This document shows positions 1 through 11,569 of a DNA stretch of 64,000 nucleotides, piece after piece. The stretch comes from Excoecaria cochinchinensis (Eukaryota; Streptophyta; Magnoliopsida; Malpighiales; Euphorbiaceae), in the NCBI GenBank assembly GCA_947683425.1, contig CANTUQ010000003.1:992001-1056000 (forward strand), given 5' to 3'. Position 1 is the stretch's first letter. Each line of letters starts with the position of its first letter. The position numbers were made by a program, and so were the translations under genes. The notes below the pieces were generated by a model. That model made no database searches and was not told the origin of the DNA. It saw only the letters and a list, made by a program, of their open reading frames with translations.

Positions 1-1006
1 TCGGACGCCTCACATTCACGTACTGGAAATGGAAATTCACTAGGTTCGTGATTTTCTCTTCCCAGAATTCCCAGAATTCAAGAACTCAACAAAATCAATT
101 CCAATTTGATTCAAAACACTACAAATCTCATCTTACCTTCCAGTAGATCTTCCGTACATGATAAATGACATAAAAATGACTTAATTCAGCAATCAACACA
201 ACCAAACCCATGCATAAACACATTCAATTCTCTCAAGAACACAAACCCTAAAAAAATTACAGTAACTTAAATTCTCAAACAATATTTCTAAAACAAGTCC
301 CAAACCTGAAATTCTAAGCTTCAAATCACTTAGCTCCGCTAGTCCCAACAATTTCCTTGTACTTAGGATCGCGAGGAGGATCAACTAACAATCAACACAC
401 CAAGAACAACCAAAAATATAAACCCTAAGTTAAATCTAAACCCAAAGAAGAAGAAGGAGATGAAAACAAAATGAAAAGAATACATTCACTTACCAAAAAT
501 GATGCAAAGAGATGATTAATTCCACCAATAAAGATATGAATCCACACAAGAGCTCTTAGAGTGAAGAAAAATGAAGAAGAAGAAGAAAAGTGAGCGGAAG
601 AAGGGAAACGTAAAATTCTGCCCTTCCCTTTCTTTCTTTCCTTTTTCTTTTTCTTTTCCAAAATTCTAGACACATGTCAACTCCCTATTGGTGGGAATCA
701 ATCATTCACACCCAACAAGCATGCACTACACACACCCAATGCTCTCCCAACTAATGCACACCCTACAATGGTATGAACACACATACTATGCACTCCCAAC
801 TTAAAACACCCTAATATGATATGCTCAAATGCACACAATCATTTCCCAATTAAATTCACACTCTAATGCCAAACATACATCCATATGCTAATAAAACCCT
901 AAAAATATGTACTTTTACCAAAATACCCTTATGATATGCCGAACACCTGCAAATGCATGCTCACACAGACAGGCTCACACTACTAGGGGGCAAACGGGGT
1001 GTGACA
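1..1006 (-). repeat. T1 left LTR (3' LTR of T1a), cut by window start
   Basis: This aligns without visible gaps to 7211-8216 of the middle LTR and ends with the same GGTGTGACA boundary, which on the minus strand is the LTR start TGTCACACC. About 1.5 kb of the LTR lies left of the window. By eye it differs from the middle copy at only a few percent of positions. It holds the sense-strand CT-rich leader and a donor-like GGTAAGT at 488-494 (minus). It encodes no protein. Confidence 0.93.
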
Positions 1007-1020
1007 ACTCTCCCCTACTA
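1007..1020 (-). promoter_or_regulatory. T1a polypurine tract
   Basis: The minus strand reads TAGTAGGGGAGAGT immediately before the LTR start TGTCACACC. This is the position and composition of the plus-strand primer site of LTR retroelements. The identical tract is present in T1b. Confidence 0.88.
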
Positions 1021-1193
1021 ACAAGAATTTCGTCCTCGAAATTCTCACCTGAACTGAACAACTGCGGATACTGAGCTCTCATCGACTCTTCTGGTTCCCA
1101 TGTCGCTTTTTCGACTCCATGATGGATCTATAACACTTTTACCAATGGGATCTGCTTACTTCTCAACTGCCTCACCTCTTAGGCTAGAATGGC
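1015..1193 (-). pseudogene. T1a chromodomain tail of integrase (stop-broken)
   Basis: The minus-strand reading continues in frame from the integrase C-terminus through a chromodomain-like segment (EVRQLRSKQIPLVKVL, then HHGVEKATWEPE and YPQLF), ending close to the polypurine tract. Three stop codons interrupt it: one right after the DDEEP acidic stretch, one 5 codons later, and one where the domain normally has an aromatic residue after VKVL. In chromoviruses this domain targets integration to modified histones. It is recognisable but not functional here. Confidence 0.85.
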
Positions 1194-1682
1194 TCACGGT
1201 TCCTCGTCGTCGGAAAAATCTGGCTGCACTTGCACATCCTGAACCGAAAGAACATGCGAAGGATCTGATCTGTACCGACGAAGCATCAAAACATGGAACA
1301 CATCGTGTAACTTTGCCAACTCCATCGGTAATGCCAATCTATAGGCTACCGTTCCAACCTTAGCCAAAATCTCATAAGGATCAATGAAGCGAGGACTAAG
1401 CTTGCGTTTCTTTCCAAACCGAAGCACTTTCCTCCAAGGCGAAACTTTAAGGAAAACCTTGTCCCCGATCTCAAATGGCACGTCTTTCCTCTTCAAGTTG
1501 GCATAAGACTTTTGTCGATCCTTGGTCGCCTTCAAATTCCGCTGCACCACTCTGATCTTTTCTTCGGTATTTCTAACCAACTCTGGCCCAATCACTGATC
1601 TCTTGGATAGCTCGGTCCAACAAACCGGAGTCCTACACTGCCGACCATATAAAGCCTCGTATGGTGCCATACCGATGCTCGA
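1194..1682 (-). pseudogene. T1a integrase C-terminal region
   Basis: Open for 158 codons from MAPYEALYGRQCRTP. This is the typical end of the gypsy integrase core, followed by the GPY/F module (LSPRFIDPYEILAKVG) and LRRYRSDPSHVL. In this copy the Gly of the GPY motif is Asp. A TAG stop just upstream (in the NNSF-stop-SSIGM context) separates it from the long pol frame. The same stop is present in T1b, so it predates the duplication. Confidence 0.9.
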
Positions 1683-4256
1683 CTAAAAGCTATTATTGTA
1701 GGCAAACTCCATAAGCGACACATATCTGTCCCAACTACCCGAAAAATCCAAAGCACAAGCCCTCATCATATCCTCTAGAATCTGAATGACCCGCTCTGAC
1801 TGACCATCTGTCCTAGGATGAAACGCTGTACTGAAGTTCAACTTAGTGCCCAAAGCTCTCTGCAACTCTTTCCAAAACTTGGAAGTAAACCTCAGATCCC
1901 GATCTGAAACTATGGATAATGGCACACCATGCAACCGGACTATCTCATCCACATAGATACTGGCCAATCTATCCATCGAGTAGTCCACTCTAACTGGCAG
2001 AAAGTGAGCTGACTTCTTAAGCCGATCCATTATTACCCAAACTGAGTCATGCTTCCTCTGAGTCAAAGGCAAACCAGATACAAAGTCCATGGCTATATCA
2101 TCCCATTTCCACTTAGGAACGGATAAAGGCGTAAGCAATCCGGAAGGAACTTGATGCTCGGCCTTTACCTGCTGATATGTCAAGCACTTGGATACAAAAT
2201 CCATGATGTCTCTCTTCATACCGGACCATAAATAAAACTGTTTCATGTCCCGATACATCTTCTCACCGCCAGGATGCATAGTAAAAACTATACTATGCGC
2301 CTCACTCATAAGCTGACTCCTCAAATCCTCAGTCTTTGGCACACACAAGCGATTTCTGTACATAAGCACCTCATCCTGAACTGAGAACTCTGACTGCTTA
2401 CCCGATCTGACCTCTTGCACAAACCGCTGTAGCCTCTCATCATCCTTCTGAGAATCCACAATCCTCTGTCTCAAGGTAGGCTTCACATGTAACTGAGCAA
2501 TCAAAGCCCCATCTGAACTAAACCTCCATCTAAACCATCTCAGGAACAAAACTGAAACTGACTTCTGACTCAAAGCATCAGCGACTACATTGGCCTTACC
2601 AGGATGGTAATCCACAATGCAGTCGTAGTCCTTAAACAACTCAAGCCAACGACGCTGTCTCATGTTCAACTCTTTCTGGGTGAGGAAGTACTTCAAGCTC
2701 TTATGGTCCGTAAAGATCCTACACTTTTGCCCATACAGATAATGACGCCAAATATTCAAAGCAAAGATCACAGCCGCCAACTCTAGGTCATGCGTCGGAT
2801 AGTTCCTCTCATGTGGCTTTAACTGTCGAGAAGCATAAGCCACGACCTTACCTTCTTGCATCAAAACACATCCAAGACCAACACCCGAAGCATCACTATA
2901 AATGACAAACTCTTTACCCGAGATGGGTTGAGTAAGTATAGGAGCCTCAACTAGAAACTGCTTTAACTGATCAAAACAAGCCTGGCATCTATCTGACCAC
3001 TCAAATCTGACCCCTTTCCTCAACAATCTAGTTATCGGAGCGGCAATCACAGAAAAACCCTTAACAAACCAACGGTAATAAGCTGCCAAACCAAGGAAAC
3101 TCCTCACTTCCTGAACATTTCTAGGCACTTTCCAATCAACTATCGCCTCAATCTTGGCCGGATCCACCTGAATACCCCTAGCTGAAACAATGTGGCCTAA
3201 AAAAGACACTTCCTGAAGCCAAAAATCGCACTTGCTAAGCTTGGCAAACAACCGATGCTCTCTCAACATCTGCAAAACCAATCGGAGATGCTCCTCATGT
3301 TCACTCTCATCATTGGAATACACCAAGATGTCATCAATGAACACTACTACAAAACGGTCTAAGTATGGCCTAAACACTCGATTCATCAAATCCATAAAAG
3401 CCGTTGGAGCATTAGTCAAACCAAACGGCATCACAAGGAACTCATAGTGGCCATACCTAGTCCAAAATGCAGTCTTAACCACATCTGCATCCTGAACTCG
3501 AAGCTGATAGTACCCTGATCGAAGATCTATCTTGGAGAAAACACCCGCACCACGAAGCTGATCAAATAAATCCTCAATCCTAGGCAACGGATACTTATTC
3601 TTCACTGTGACCTTATTGATCTTTCTATAGTCAATACACATCCGCAAAGATCTATCTTTCTTCTTAGCAAACAGAACTGGAGCTCCCCAAGGAGATATGC
3701 TAGGTCGAATAAACCCCTTATCCAATAGCTCTTGTAGTTGAGTCTTAAGTTCCCTCAACTCTACAGGAGCCATCCGATAAGGTGCTTTCGATATAGGTGT
3801 GGTACCCTGCATAATCTCAATGGACAACTCGACCTCTCTCTCAGGAGGCAAACCAGGCAACTCGCTTGGGAACACATCACTAAACTCCCGCACTATAGGA
3901 ATATCCTCAATCTGAACTTGATCTCTCTTGGAATCCAACACGACCGCTAGAAAAGCCTCACAACCTTTCCTGATAAACCTCTTGGCTTGCATCGCAGAAA
4001 TCACATTATTCAAAGAACTAGCACCGAAACCTTTCATAAACACAGGAGACTGACCTCTATCACGAAGCACAACTGTCTTCCTATGGCAATCAACTACAGC
4101 CCGATGCTTACCCAAACAGTCCATACCCAGAATCAGATCAAACTCTCTGAAAGGAAACTCAATCAAATCCGCTGGAAGCATAACTCCCTCAACCATCAGA
4201 GGGCAACTCCTAAAGACTCTACTCACACTGACACTATGCCCTAATGGACTGGTCAC
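1683..4256 (-). pseudogene. T1a pol: protease end, RT, RNase H, integrase core (857 codons)
   Basis: The longest open frame of the window. In order: protease C-terminal half (about residues 1-70, DLILGMDCLGKH), RT (about 150-345; catalytic FIDD at 306-309, KIDLRSGYYQL near 242-252), RNase H (about 445-560; acidic residues in YSDAS, LELA, TDHKS and VADALS), integrase zinc domain (about 650-698) and integrase core (D in MDFV, D in SDRD, E in GQSERVIQ). The zinc domain reads C-L-T-Y where T1b keeps C-L-T-C, so one metal ligand is lost. RT, RH and the integrase DDE residues look intact, making this the best preserved pol here. Stops at both ends cut it from protease and from the integrase tail. 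Confidence 0.94.
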
Positions 4257-4710
4257 ACATATCTCATAATCTAACTAATCAACCACATGCAAATTATCAA
4301 TAATTTTATCTGTGCACAAGTATGAGTGTGTGGAACCAGGGTCAATTAGAGCATACAATTCAGTGTCATGGAGTTGGAACTTACCAGCAATAACATCAGG
4401 CGCATCCTGCTCCTCTCTGGCTCTCACAGCATAAGCTTTAGCTGCGACTGGCAACTGATGCTCCACTGTCTCTACCACGGCCTCTACCATGGGTAGCCTG
4501 TGTAGCATTCGAACCAACCCTGCTGGCCTCTCTCTGGGAACCTAAATCCTCATACAATCTTGGACAACTAGCCAAAAGATGCTCAGTGCTCCCACACTTG
4601 AAGCACGCACCAGTGAGCCACCTATACTCACCCCGATGAGTCTTACTGCACTGAGGACATACCGATGTAGTCTCAGGTCTACCACCTCTACCAGAACCTG
4701 ACACAGCTGC
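4257..4710 (-). pseudogene. T1a nucleocapsid zinc knuckles and protease active site
   Basis: Two overlapping minus frames are visible. The first (to 4704) carries a damaged knuckle (CPQC..H..Y, last Cys replaced) and an intact CCHC knuckle (C-X2-C-X4-H-X4-C: CFKCGSTEHLLASC). The second carries the aspartic protease motif LIDPGSTHSYLC. The frame changes because T1a lacks 38 bp near 4473 that T1b still has, between short CTCT repeats. A stop follows HVVD just before LDYE, and T1b has the same stop. Confidence 0.88.
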
Positions 4711-4716
4711 AGAACC

Positions 4717-5571
4717 CTATCTTCTACCTCTAGAAGCCAGGCCAGATGATGACTCATCCTGCGGGTTCCTTGATCTCTTACCCGAGGATGAAGAAGAAGA
4801 TCCTCCACGAGAAGGGTTCCTCCTCTGAGCCCTCTCTCTCAGCACATTTTCTGACCTCTCAGCCCTCATAGTAGCTTCTACTATCTGGTAGTAACTTACC
4901 CCAGGCATACACATCAAAGAAATTAAAGCAATCTTCAAAGACTCATTCAACCTCGCTTCAAAATGCTTGCATCTGAAATCATCCGTCATAACCCCACGCG
5001 GAGCATATCGAGACAACCTATTAAATTCTTTCTCATAGTCTGAAACTGACATGGCCCTCTGCCTCAAACTCAAAAATTGTGCCCATCTAGCATCCCTATA
5101 AGTCTGAGTTACATACTTCTTCGTGAACTCTCCCTCAAAGAAATCCCAAGTAATCGGATCCAGTAGCTGAGGATGCCTGCAAACCAATTCACACCATTCA
5201 TAAGCGTACCCTTGCAGCAAAGCCAGTGCACACTCTGCCTGCTGATCAGGAGGACACCGGACTTCTCTCAAAGTACGCTTCACTTTGTCTACCCATTTTT
5301 CAGCCAACTCAGACTCATCCAAACCTGTGCCAGAGAAGTCTCCAACACCTGCCCTTCTCAAGTTCTCCATAGGGGCTCTAGGAGCAGTCACTCTCTCCAA
5401 GACCCTAGCCATGTCCTGATGCAAACTGAACATAGCCTCAAAAGGCATGGCTGCGGCCTCGGGCTGGACCCTAGCATACTGAGCCAACACAGAAATTGAT
5501 GGATCTACAGCTTGAGGGTTCACACTCTCGGTGGACTCCTCAAGTGATCCACGAGCAGAGTTAGAAGCAAT
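4717..5571 (-). pseudogene. T1a gag (capsid region)
   Basis: Plant Ty3/gypsy Gag with the retrotransposon-gag core (WVDKVKRTLREVRCPP, then WDFFEGEFTKKYVTQTYRDARWAQFLSL, then SVSDYEKEFNRLSRYAP) and a basic Ser/Arg tail. T1b starts with ATG at 12434; the matching codon here is ATT, so the start is lost and the next in-frame ATG is about 37 codons downstream. The frame stops after GRR at 4717 and the zinc knuckles continue in another frame. Gag would form the virus-like particle; this copy cannot make the full protein. Confidence 0.9.
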
Positions 5572-5675
5572 CTAAATAAATAAGAAACAACCGCATCAGC
5601 CACCACAGATCTAGACACATACACATCTAAGCAACTCAACACAACAACAACAACACCCAGAAATGCCTAAACCGG

Positions 5676-5688
5676 GGCTCTGATTCCA
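5676..5688 (-). promoter_or_regulatory. T1a primer-binding site, initiator tRNA-Met type
   Basis: The minus strand reads TGGAATCAGAGCC, one base off the plant initiator tRNA-Met complement TGGTATCAGAGCC. It lies 5 bases after the LTR end (GTGTTACA). T1b has the identical variant. Confidence 0.87.
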
Positions 5689-6116
5689 AAAACTGTAACA
5701 CCCCCTACCCATACATAGGCGATCCCATCCGATAAGGAGTGAGATGCCGTATGAGTCAGGGTGCCACCAAACGGATACAAAGCAAACTATACAATCATTC
5801 ATAACATACATACCGAAATACGGGATAATTAAAAACTTTAAGGGAAAGGAAAGCAATAGCTGATCATGCATTAATATAATAAATCATTACAATAATGTTC
5901 TGATCAAACCAGCTGATACAAAAGATATTACATAACCAAAATAAAAGTATAAAAGAGGAAACTATAGTAAAACTGATACAAGAGAGTTCTATACAAAAAG
6001 AATCATCAAAGATTACAAAAGCTAAGCCCTACACTAAAACCTTCTGTGTTGGCTTGACGGCGGCGACTCTCTCAAAGCAAAACTCCTTCCACACCTGCAC
6101 GGGTAAAAACACCGTG

Positions 6117-6135
6117 CTAAGCGATAAACGCTTAG
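6117..6135. repeat. Conserved LTR stem-loop CTAAGCG/CGCTTAG (T1 middle LTR)
   Basis: Perfect 7-bp stem with a 5-base ATAAA loop, flanked by pyrimidine/purine-rich DNA. The same stem-loop, with changed loops, occurs near the 3' end of other chromovirus LTRs in the window. Confidence 0.8.
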
Positions 6136-6896
6136 TGGGGAAACACACATAAAATATGGACGGCCATTCACAATGGTCGTCAAGGCATAACACATTCACA
6201 ATGGCAAATGCAATAGTTTATAACATAATCCATAAGCATGCTCACAATTTAAAGCCATACATTCCGCATCTCAAATTCATGTCCATTCCAAAATAATCAA
6301 ACATACATCTCATCATTATACTCCTTCAGATATCACATTTATATAGTCAAATCAAAGCAGAGCAAACCAATCGAACACCTGCTGACTCGAGGTAGTGGAT
6401 AACGAGTGAATTGAGGGTACCGTACGGGTATGAATCGATTACTGAGGGCACCTCACAGGTACAAATCAAAAGTCATTTCATTTTTTATCATTAACACAAT
6501 ATTTTTACTGAGGGGACCTTAAACAAGATCCAAATACTGAGGGGTTCGCGAGGAACCTAACGGGGACCTGATTGGGGTCCGAACTGAACTGAGTGCTGCA
6601 GCTAAAAGACTCTATTTAGCATGCCTAACTATCCACTTACTTGACTCTAGCAGGTAATACATCATTCAAATTATGATTTCAAGTGTAATCTCATAATAAT
6701 ACTCACATTCGTTTCAATGAATCGTAAATCAAACCTGCATAGCCAAAATTCTATTTCAAATCACTGTATATAATTTATCATACTTAATAAATACAATAAA
6801 AGTCGTATACATAAGTTCATATAGCATACAGTACGGAAAAACCATGAAAAATACGGAAAAACCATGAAAAATACATTTAAAATAAATTTTTGGAAT

Positions 6897-7218
6897 TCTG
6901 GAGGCAAAGGAGCAAGGGACACGAGTCATGCTGAAGGACACAACTCGTGTCCAATCTTCCTAGACGTGCTGTGAAGCACGAGAGGGGCTTCAGCACAGCA
7001 CGAGTCATGCTGATGAGCACGAGTCGTGTCGTGCCAAAAGCTCCTCTCATTTTCCTTCGTCTCGCACTCCACAATCCGACTCACACACTGAAGGTGCACG
7101 AGTCGAAGGATGGAGCACGAGTCGGACGCCTCCTCTCATTTTCCTTCATCTCGCACTCCACAATCCGACTCACACGCTGAAGGAGCACGAGTCGGAGGAT
7201 GGAGCACGAGTCGGACGC
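6897..7218. repeat. T1 LTR inverted-word cluster and 89-bp minisatellite
   Basis: The words CACGAGTC and GACTCGTG and their variants recur many times. Two tandem copies of an 89-bp unit, 7041-7129 and 7130-7218 (starting CTCCTCTCATTTTCC), are clear, with a few substitutions between them. Confidence 0.85.
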
Positions 7219-8216
7219 CTCACATTCACGTACTGGAAACAGAAATTCACCAGGTTCATGATTTTCTCTTCCCAGAATTCCCAGAATTCAAGAACTCAAC
7301 AAAATCAATTCCAATTTAATTCAAAACACTACAAATCTCATCTTACCTTCCAGTAGATCTTCCGTACATCATAAATGACATAAAAACGACTTAATTCAGC
7401 AATCAACACAACCAAACCCATGCATAAACACATTCAATTCTCTCAAGAACACAAACCCTAAAAAAATTACAGTAACTTAAATTCTCAAACAAGATTTCTA
7501 AAACAAGTCCCAAACCTAAAATTCTAAGCTTCAAATCACTTAGCTCCGCTAGTCCCAACAATTTCCTTGCACTTAGGATCGCGAGGAGGATCAACTAACA
7601 ATCAACACACCAAGAACAACAAAAAATATAAACCCTAAGTTAAATCTAAACCCAAAGAAGAAGAAGGAGATGAAAACAAAATGAAAAGAATACATTCACT
7701 TACCAAAAAGGATGCAAAGTGATGATTAATTCCACCAATAAAGATTTGAATCCACACAAGAGCTCTTAGAGTGAAGAAAAATGAAGAAGAAGAAGAAAAG
7801 TGAGGGGAAGAAGGGAAACGTAAAATTCTGCCCTTCCCCTTCTTTCTTTCCTTTTTCTTTTTCTTTTCCAAAACTCTAGACACATGTCAACTCCCTATTG
7901 GTGGGAATCAATCATTCACACCCAACAAGCATGCACTACACACACCCAATGCACTCCCAACTAATGCACACCCTACAATGGTATGAACACACATACTATG
8001 CACTCCCAACTTAAAACACCATAATATGATATGCTCAAATGTACACAATCATTTCCCAATTAAATTCCCACTCTAACGCCAAACATACATCCATATGCTA
8101 ATAAAACCCTAAAAACATGTACTTTTACCAAAATACCCTTATGATATGCCGAACACCTGCAAATGCATGCTCACACAGACAGGCTCATACTACTAGGGGG
8201 CAAACGGGGTGTGACA

Positions 8217-8230
8217 ACTCTCCCCTACTA
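8217..8230 (-). promoter_or_regulatory. T1b polypurine tract
   Basis: Same minus-strand TAGTAGGGGAGAGT as T1a, directly preceding the minus-strand LTR start. Confidence 0.87.
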
Positions 8231-8403
8231 ACAAGAATTTCGTCCTTGAAATTCTCACCTGAACTGAACAACTGCGGATACTGAGCTCTCATCGACTCTT
8301 CCGGTTCCCATGTCGCTTCTTCGACTCCATGATGGATCTATAACACTTTTACCAATGGGATCTGCTTACTTCTCAACTGCCTCACCTCTCGGGCTAGAAT
8401 GGC
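8225..8403 (-). pseudogene. T1b chromodomain tail (degraded)
   Basis: Counterpart of the T1a chromodomain, with the same order of VRQLRSKQIPLVKVL-like and HHGVEEATWEPE-like segments before the polypurine tract. The stop after DDEEP is again present. Shared damage with T1a indicates that the ancestor of both copies already lacked an intact chromodomain reading frame. Confidence 0.78.
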
Positions 8404-8892
8404 TCACGGTTCCTCATCGTCGAAAAAATTTGGCTGCACTTGCACATCCTGAACCGAAAGAACATGCGAAGGATCTGATCTGTACCGACGAAGCATCGAA
8501 ACATGGAACACATCTTGTAACTTTGCCAACTCCATCGGTAATGCCAATCTATAGGCTATCGGTCCAACCTTAGCCAATATCTCATAAGGACCAATGAAGC
8601 GAGGACTAAGCTTGCCTTTCTTTCCAAACTGAAGCACTTTCCTCCAAGGTGAAACATTAAGGAAAACCTTGTCCCCGATCTCAAATGGCACGTCTTTCCT
8701 CTTGAAGTTGGCATAAGACTTTTGTTTATCCTTGGCTACCTTCAAATTCTGCTGTACCACTTTGATCTTTTCTTCGGTATCTCTAACCAACTCTGGCCCA
8801 ATCACTGATCTCTCGGATAGCTCGGTCCAACAAACCGGAGTCCTACACTGCCGACCATATAAAGCCTCATATGGTGCCATACCGATGCTCGA
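8404..8892 (-). pseudogene. T1b integrase C-terminal region
   Basis: Open for 158 codons from MAPYEALYG to DDEEP, matching T1a. The GPY motif is intact here (LSPRFIGPYEILAKVG). The upstream TAG in NNSF-stop-SSIG is shared with T1a. Confidence 0.9.
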
Positions 8893-8940
8893 CTAAAAGC
8901 TATTATTGTAGGCAAACTCCATAAGCGACACATATCTGTC

Positions 8941-9669
8941 TCAACTACCCGGAAAATCCAAAGCATAAGCCCTCATCATATCCTCTAGAATCTGAATGAC
9001 CCGCTTTGACTGACCATCTGTTTGAGGATGAAACGATGTACTGAAGTTCAACTTAATGCCCAAAGCTCTCTGCAGCTCTTTCCAAAACTTGGAAGTAAAC
9101 CTCAGATCCCGATCTAAAACTATGGATAATGGCACACCATGCAACCGGACTTTCTCATCCACATAGATACTGGCCAATCTATCCATCGAGTAGTCCACTC
9201 TAACTGGCAGAAAGTGAGCTGACTTCGTAAGCCGATCCATTATTACTCAAACTGAGTCATGCTTCCTCTGAGTCAAAGGCAAACCAGATACAAAGTCCAT
9301 GGCTATATCATCCCACTTCCACTTAGGAACGGATAAAGGCGTAAGTAATCCCGAAGGAACTTGATGCTCGTCCTTTACCTGTTGACATGTCAAGCACTTG
9401 GATACAAAATCCATGATGTCTCTCTTTATACCGGACCATAAATAAAATAGTTTCATGTCCCGATACATCTTCTCACCGCCAGGATGCATAGTAAAAACTA
9501 TACTATGCGCCTCACTCATAAGCTGACTCCTCAAATCCTCAGACTCTGGCACACATAAGCGATTTCTGTACATAAGCACCTCATCCTGAACTGAGAACTC
9601 TGACTGCTTACCCGATCTGACCTCTTGCACAAACCGTTGTAGCCTCTCATCATCCTTCTGAGCATCCAC
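8941..9669 (-). pseudogene. T1b integrase zinc domain and core
   Basis: Two frames separated by one stop near 9245. The upper part holds a complete HHCC-type zinc domain (H..H..CLTCQQVK) and the first core Asp (MDFVSGLPL). The lower part holds the second Asp (LDRD; the usual Ser is Leu). The catalytic Glu is replaced: the motif reads GQSKRVIQ where T1a reads GQSERVIQ. Integrase is therefore inactive on two grounds. Confidence 0.9.
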
Positions 9670-9744
9670 AATCCTCTATCTCAAGGTAGGCTTCACACGT
9701 AACTGAGCAATCAAAGCCCCATCTGAACCAAACCTCAGTCTAAA

Positions 9745-10703
9745 CTATCTCAGGAAAAAAGCTGGAACTGACTTCCAACTCAAAGCATCAGCGACTACAT
9801 TGGCCTTACCAGGATGGTAATCCACAATGCAGTTATAGTCCTTAAACAACTCAAGCCAACGGCGCTGTCTCATGTTCAACTCTTTCTGGGTGAGGAAGTA
9901 CTTCAAGCTTTTATGGTCCGTAAAGATCCTACACTTTTCCCCATACAGATAATGATGCCAAATTTTCAAATCAAAGATCACAGCCGCCAACTCTAGGTCA
10001 TGCGTCGGATAGCTCCTCTCATGTGGCTTTAACTGTCGAGAAGCATAAGCCACGACCTTACCTTCTTGCATCAAAACACATCCAAGACCAACACCCGAAG
10101 CATCACTATAAATGACAAACGCTTTACCCGAGATGGGTTGAGTAAGTATAGGAGCCTCAACTAGCAATTGCTTTAACTGATCAAAACAAGCCTGGCATCT
10201 ATCTGACCACTCAAATCTGACCCCTTTCCTCAACAATCTAGTTATCGGAGCGGCAATCACAGAAAAACCCTTAACAAACCGACGGTAATAACCTGCCAAT
10301 CCAAGGAAACTCCTCACTTCCTGAACTCGAAGCTGATAGTACCCTGATCGAAGATCTATCTTGGAGAAAACACCCGCACCACGAAGCTGATCAAACAAAT
10401 CCTCAATCCTAGGCAACGGATACTTATTCTTCACTGTGACCTTATTGATCTGTCTATAGTCAATACACATCCGCAAAGATCCATCTTTCTTCTTGACAAA
10501 CAGAACTGGAGCTCCCCATGGAGATATGCTAGGTCGAATAAACCCCTTATCCAAAGCTCTTGTAGTTGAGTTTTAAGTTCCCTCAACTCTACAGGAGCCA
10601 TCCGATAAGGTGCTTTCGATATAGGTGTGGTACCCTGCATAATCTCAATGGATAACTCGACCTCTCTCTCAGGAGGCAAACCAGGCAACTCGCTCGGGAA
10701 CAC
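9745..10703 (-). pseudogene. T1b RT-RNase H with deletion of the RT catalytic core
   Basis: RT begins normally (VELSIEIMQGTTP to LKTQLQEL), is frameshifted near 10554, then continues through KIDLRSGYYQLRVQ and jumps straight to EVRSFLGLAGYYRRF. In T1a 381 bp (127 codons) separate these points and contain the FIDD active site. The deletion ends lie in the 8-base repeat TCCTGAAC (T1a 3109-3116 and 3490-3497) and preserve the frame. RNase H follows (YSDASGVGLGC to VVADALSWKS) and stops at 9745. Confidence 0.92.
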
Positions 10704-11083
10704 ATCACTAAACCCCGCACTACAGGAATATCCTCAATCTGAACTTGATCTCTCTTGGAATCCAACACGACCGCTAGAAAAGCCTCGCAACCTTTCCTGA
10801 TAAACCTCTTGGCTTGCATCGCTAAAATAACATTATTCAAAGAACTAGCACCGAAACCTTTCATAAACACAGGAGACTGACCTCTATCCCGAAGCATCAC
10901 TGTCTTCCTATGGCAATCAACTACAGCCCGATGCTTACCCAACCAGTCCATACCCAGAATCAGATCAAACTCTCTGAAAGGCAACTCCATCAAATCCGCT
11001 AGAAGCATAACTCCCTCAACCATCAGAGGACAACTCCTAAAGACTCTACTCACACTGACACTATGCCCTAATGGACTGGTCAC
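10704..11083 (-). pseudogene. T1b protease C-terminal half and linker to RT
   Basis: Reads from MTSPLGHSVSVSRVF through DLILGMDWLGKHRAVVDCHRK (the protease flap and C-terminal region, with the usual WLGKH that is CLGKH in T1a) to VQIEDIPVV. A single-base change then shifts the frame near 10715. It is separated by one stop from the protease active-site segment upstream. Confidence 0.86.
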
Positions 11084-11101
11084 ACATTTCTCATAATCTA
11101 A

Positions 11102-11569
11102 CTAATCAACCACATGCAACTTATCAATAATTTTATCTGTGCACAAGTATGAGTGTGTGGACCCAGGGTCAATTAGAGCATACAATTCAGTGTCATGGAG
11201 TAGGAACTTACCAGCAATAACATCAGACGCATCCTGCTCCTCTCTAGCTCTCACAGCATATGCTCTAGCTGCGACTGGCAACTGACGCTCCACTGTCTCT
11301 GATGCAGCACCCTCTCTAGGTCGACCACCTCGACCTCTACCACAGCCTCTACCATGGGTAGCCTGTGTAGCATTCGAACCAACCCTGCTGGCCTCTCTCT
11401 GGGAACCTGAATCCTCATACAATCTTGGACAACTAGCCAAAAGATGCTCAGTGCTCCCACACTTGAAGCACGCACCAGTGAGCCACCTACACTCACCCCG
11501 ATGAGTCTTACTGCAATGAGGACATACCGATGTAGTCTCCGATCTACCACCTATACCAGAACCTGACAC
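11102..11569 (-). pseudogene. T1b nucleocapsid and protease N-terminal half
   Basis: 155 open codons. Two zinc knuckles are intact (CPHCSKTHRGEC and CFKCGSTEHLLASC), followed by a Gly/Arg-rich stretch (GRGCGRGRGGRPREG) and the protease active-site motif LIDPGSTHSYLC. It ends at the stop after HVVD that T1a also has. This copy keeps the 38 bp missing from T1a. Confidence 0.9.

Larger units (their letters stand above)
5694..8216 (-). repeat. T1 middle LTR, shared by both internal copies
   Basis: 2523 bp with TG...CA ends (plus-strand TGTAACACC to GGTGTGACA). It is followed on the high side by the T1b polypurine tract and on the low side by the T1a primer-binding site, so it serves as 3' LTR of T1b and 5' LTR of T1a. 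The sense (minus) order is AT-rich U3, purine-rich then CT-rich leader near 7860-7740, donor-like GGTAAGT at 7698-7704, inverted-word cluster 6897-7218, GCATGCC word near 6620, and stem-loop 6117-6135. No protein is encoded. Confidence 0.94.

Noticed and set aside
193..673. Small minus-strand frames in the T1 LTR repeated at 7403-7883 and 14499-14750
   Set aside because: They recur because the LTR recurs; the translation reflects a CT-rich leader (Ser/Phe runs) and differs in frame integrity between copies.
1100..1363. Plus-strand frames opposite pol and LTR (also 8310-8573 and others)
   Set aside because: Antisense shadows of the integrase tail and LTR leader; same coordinates as well-supported minus-strand pol.
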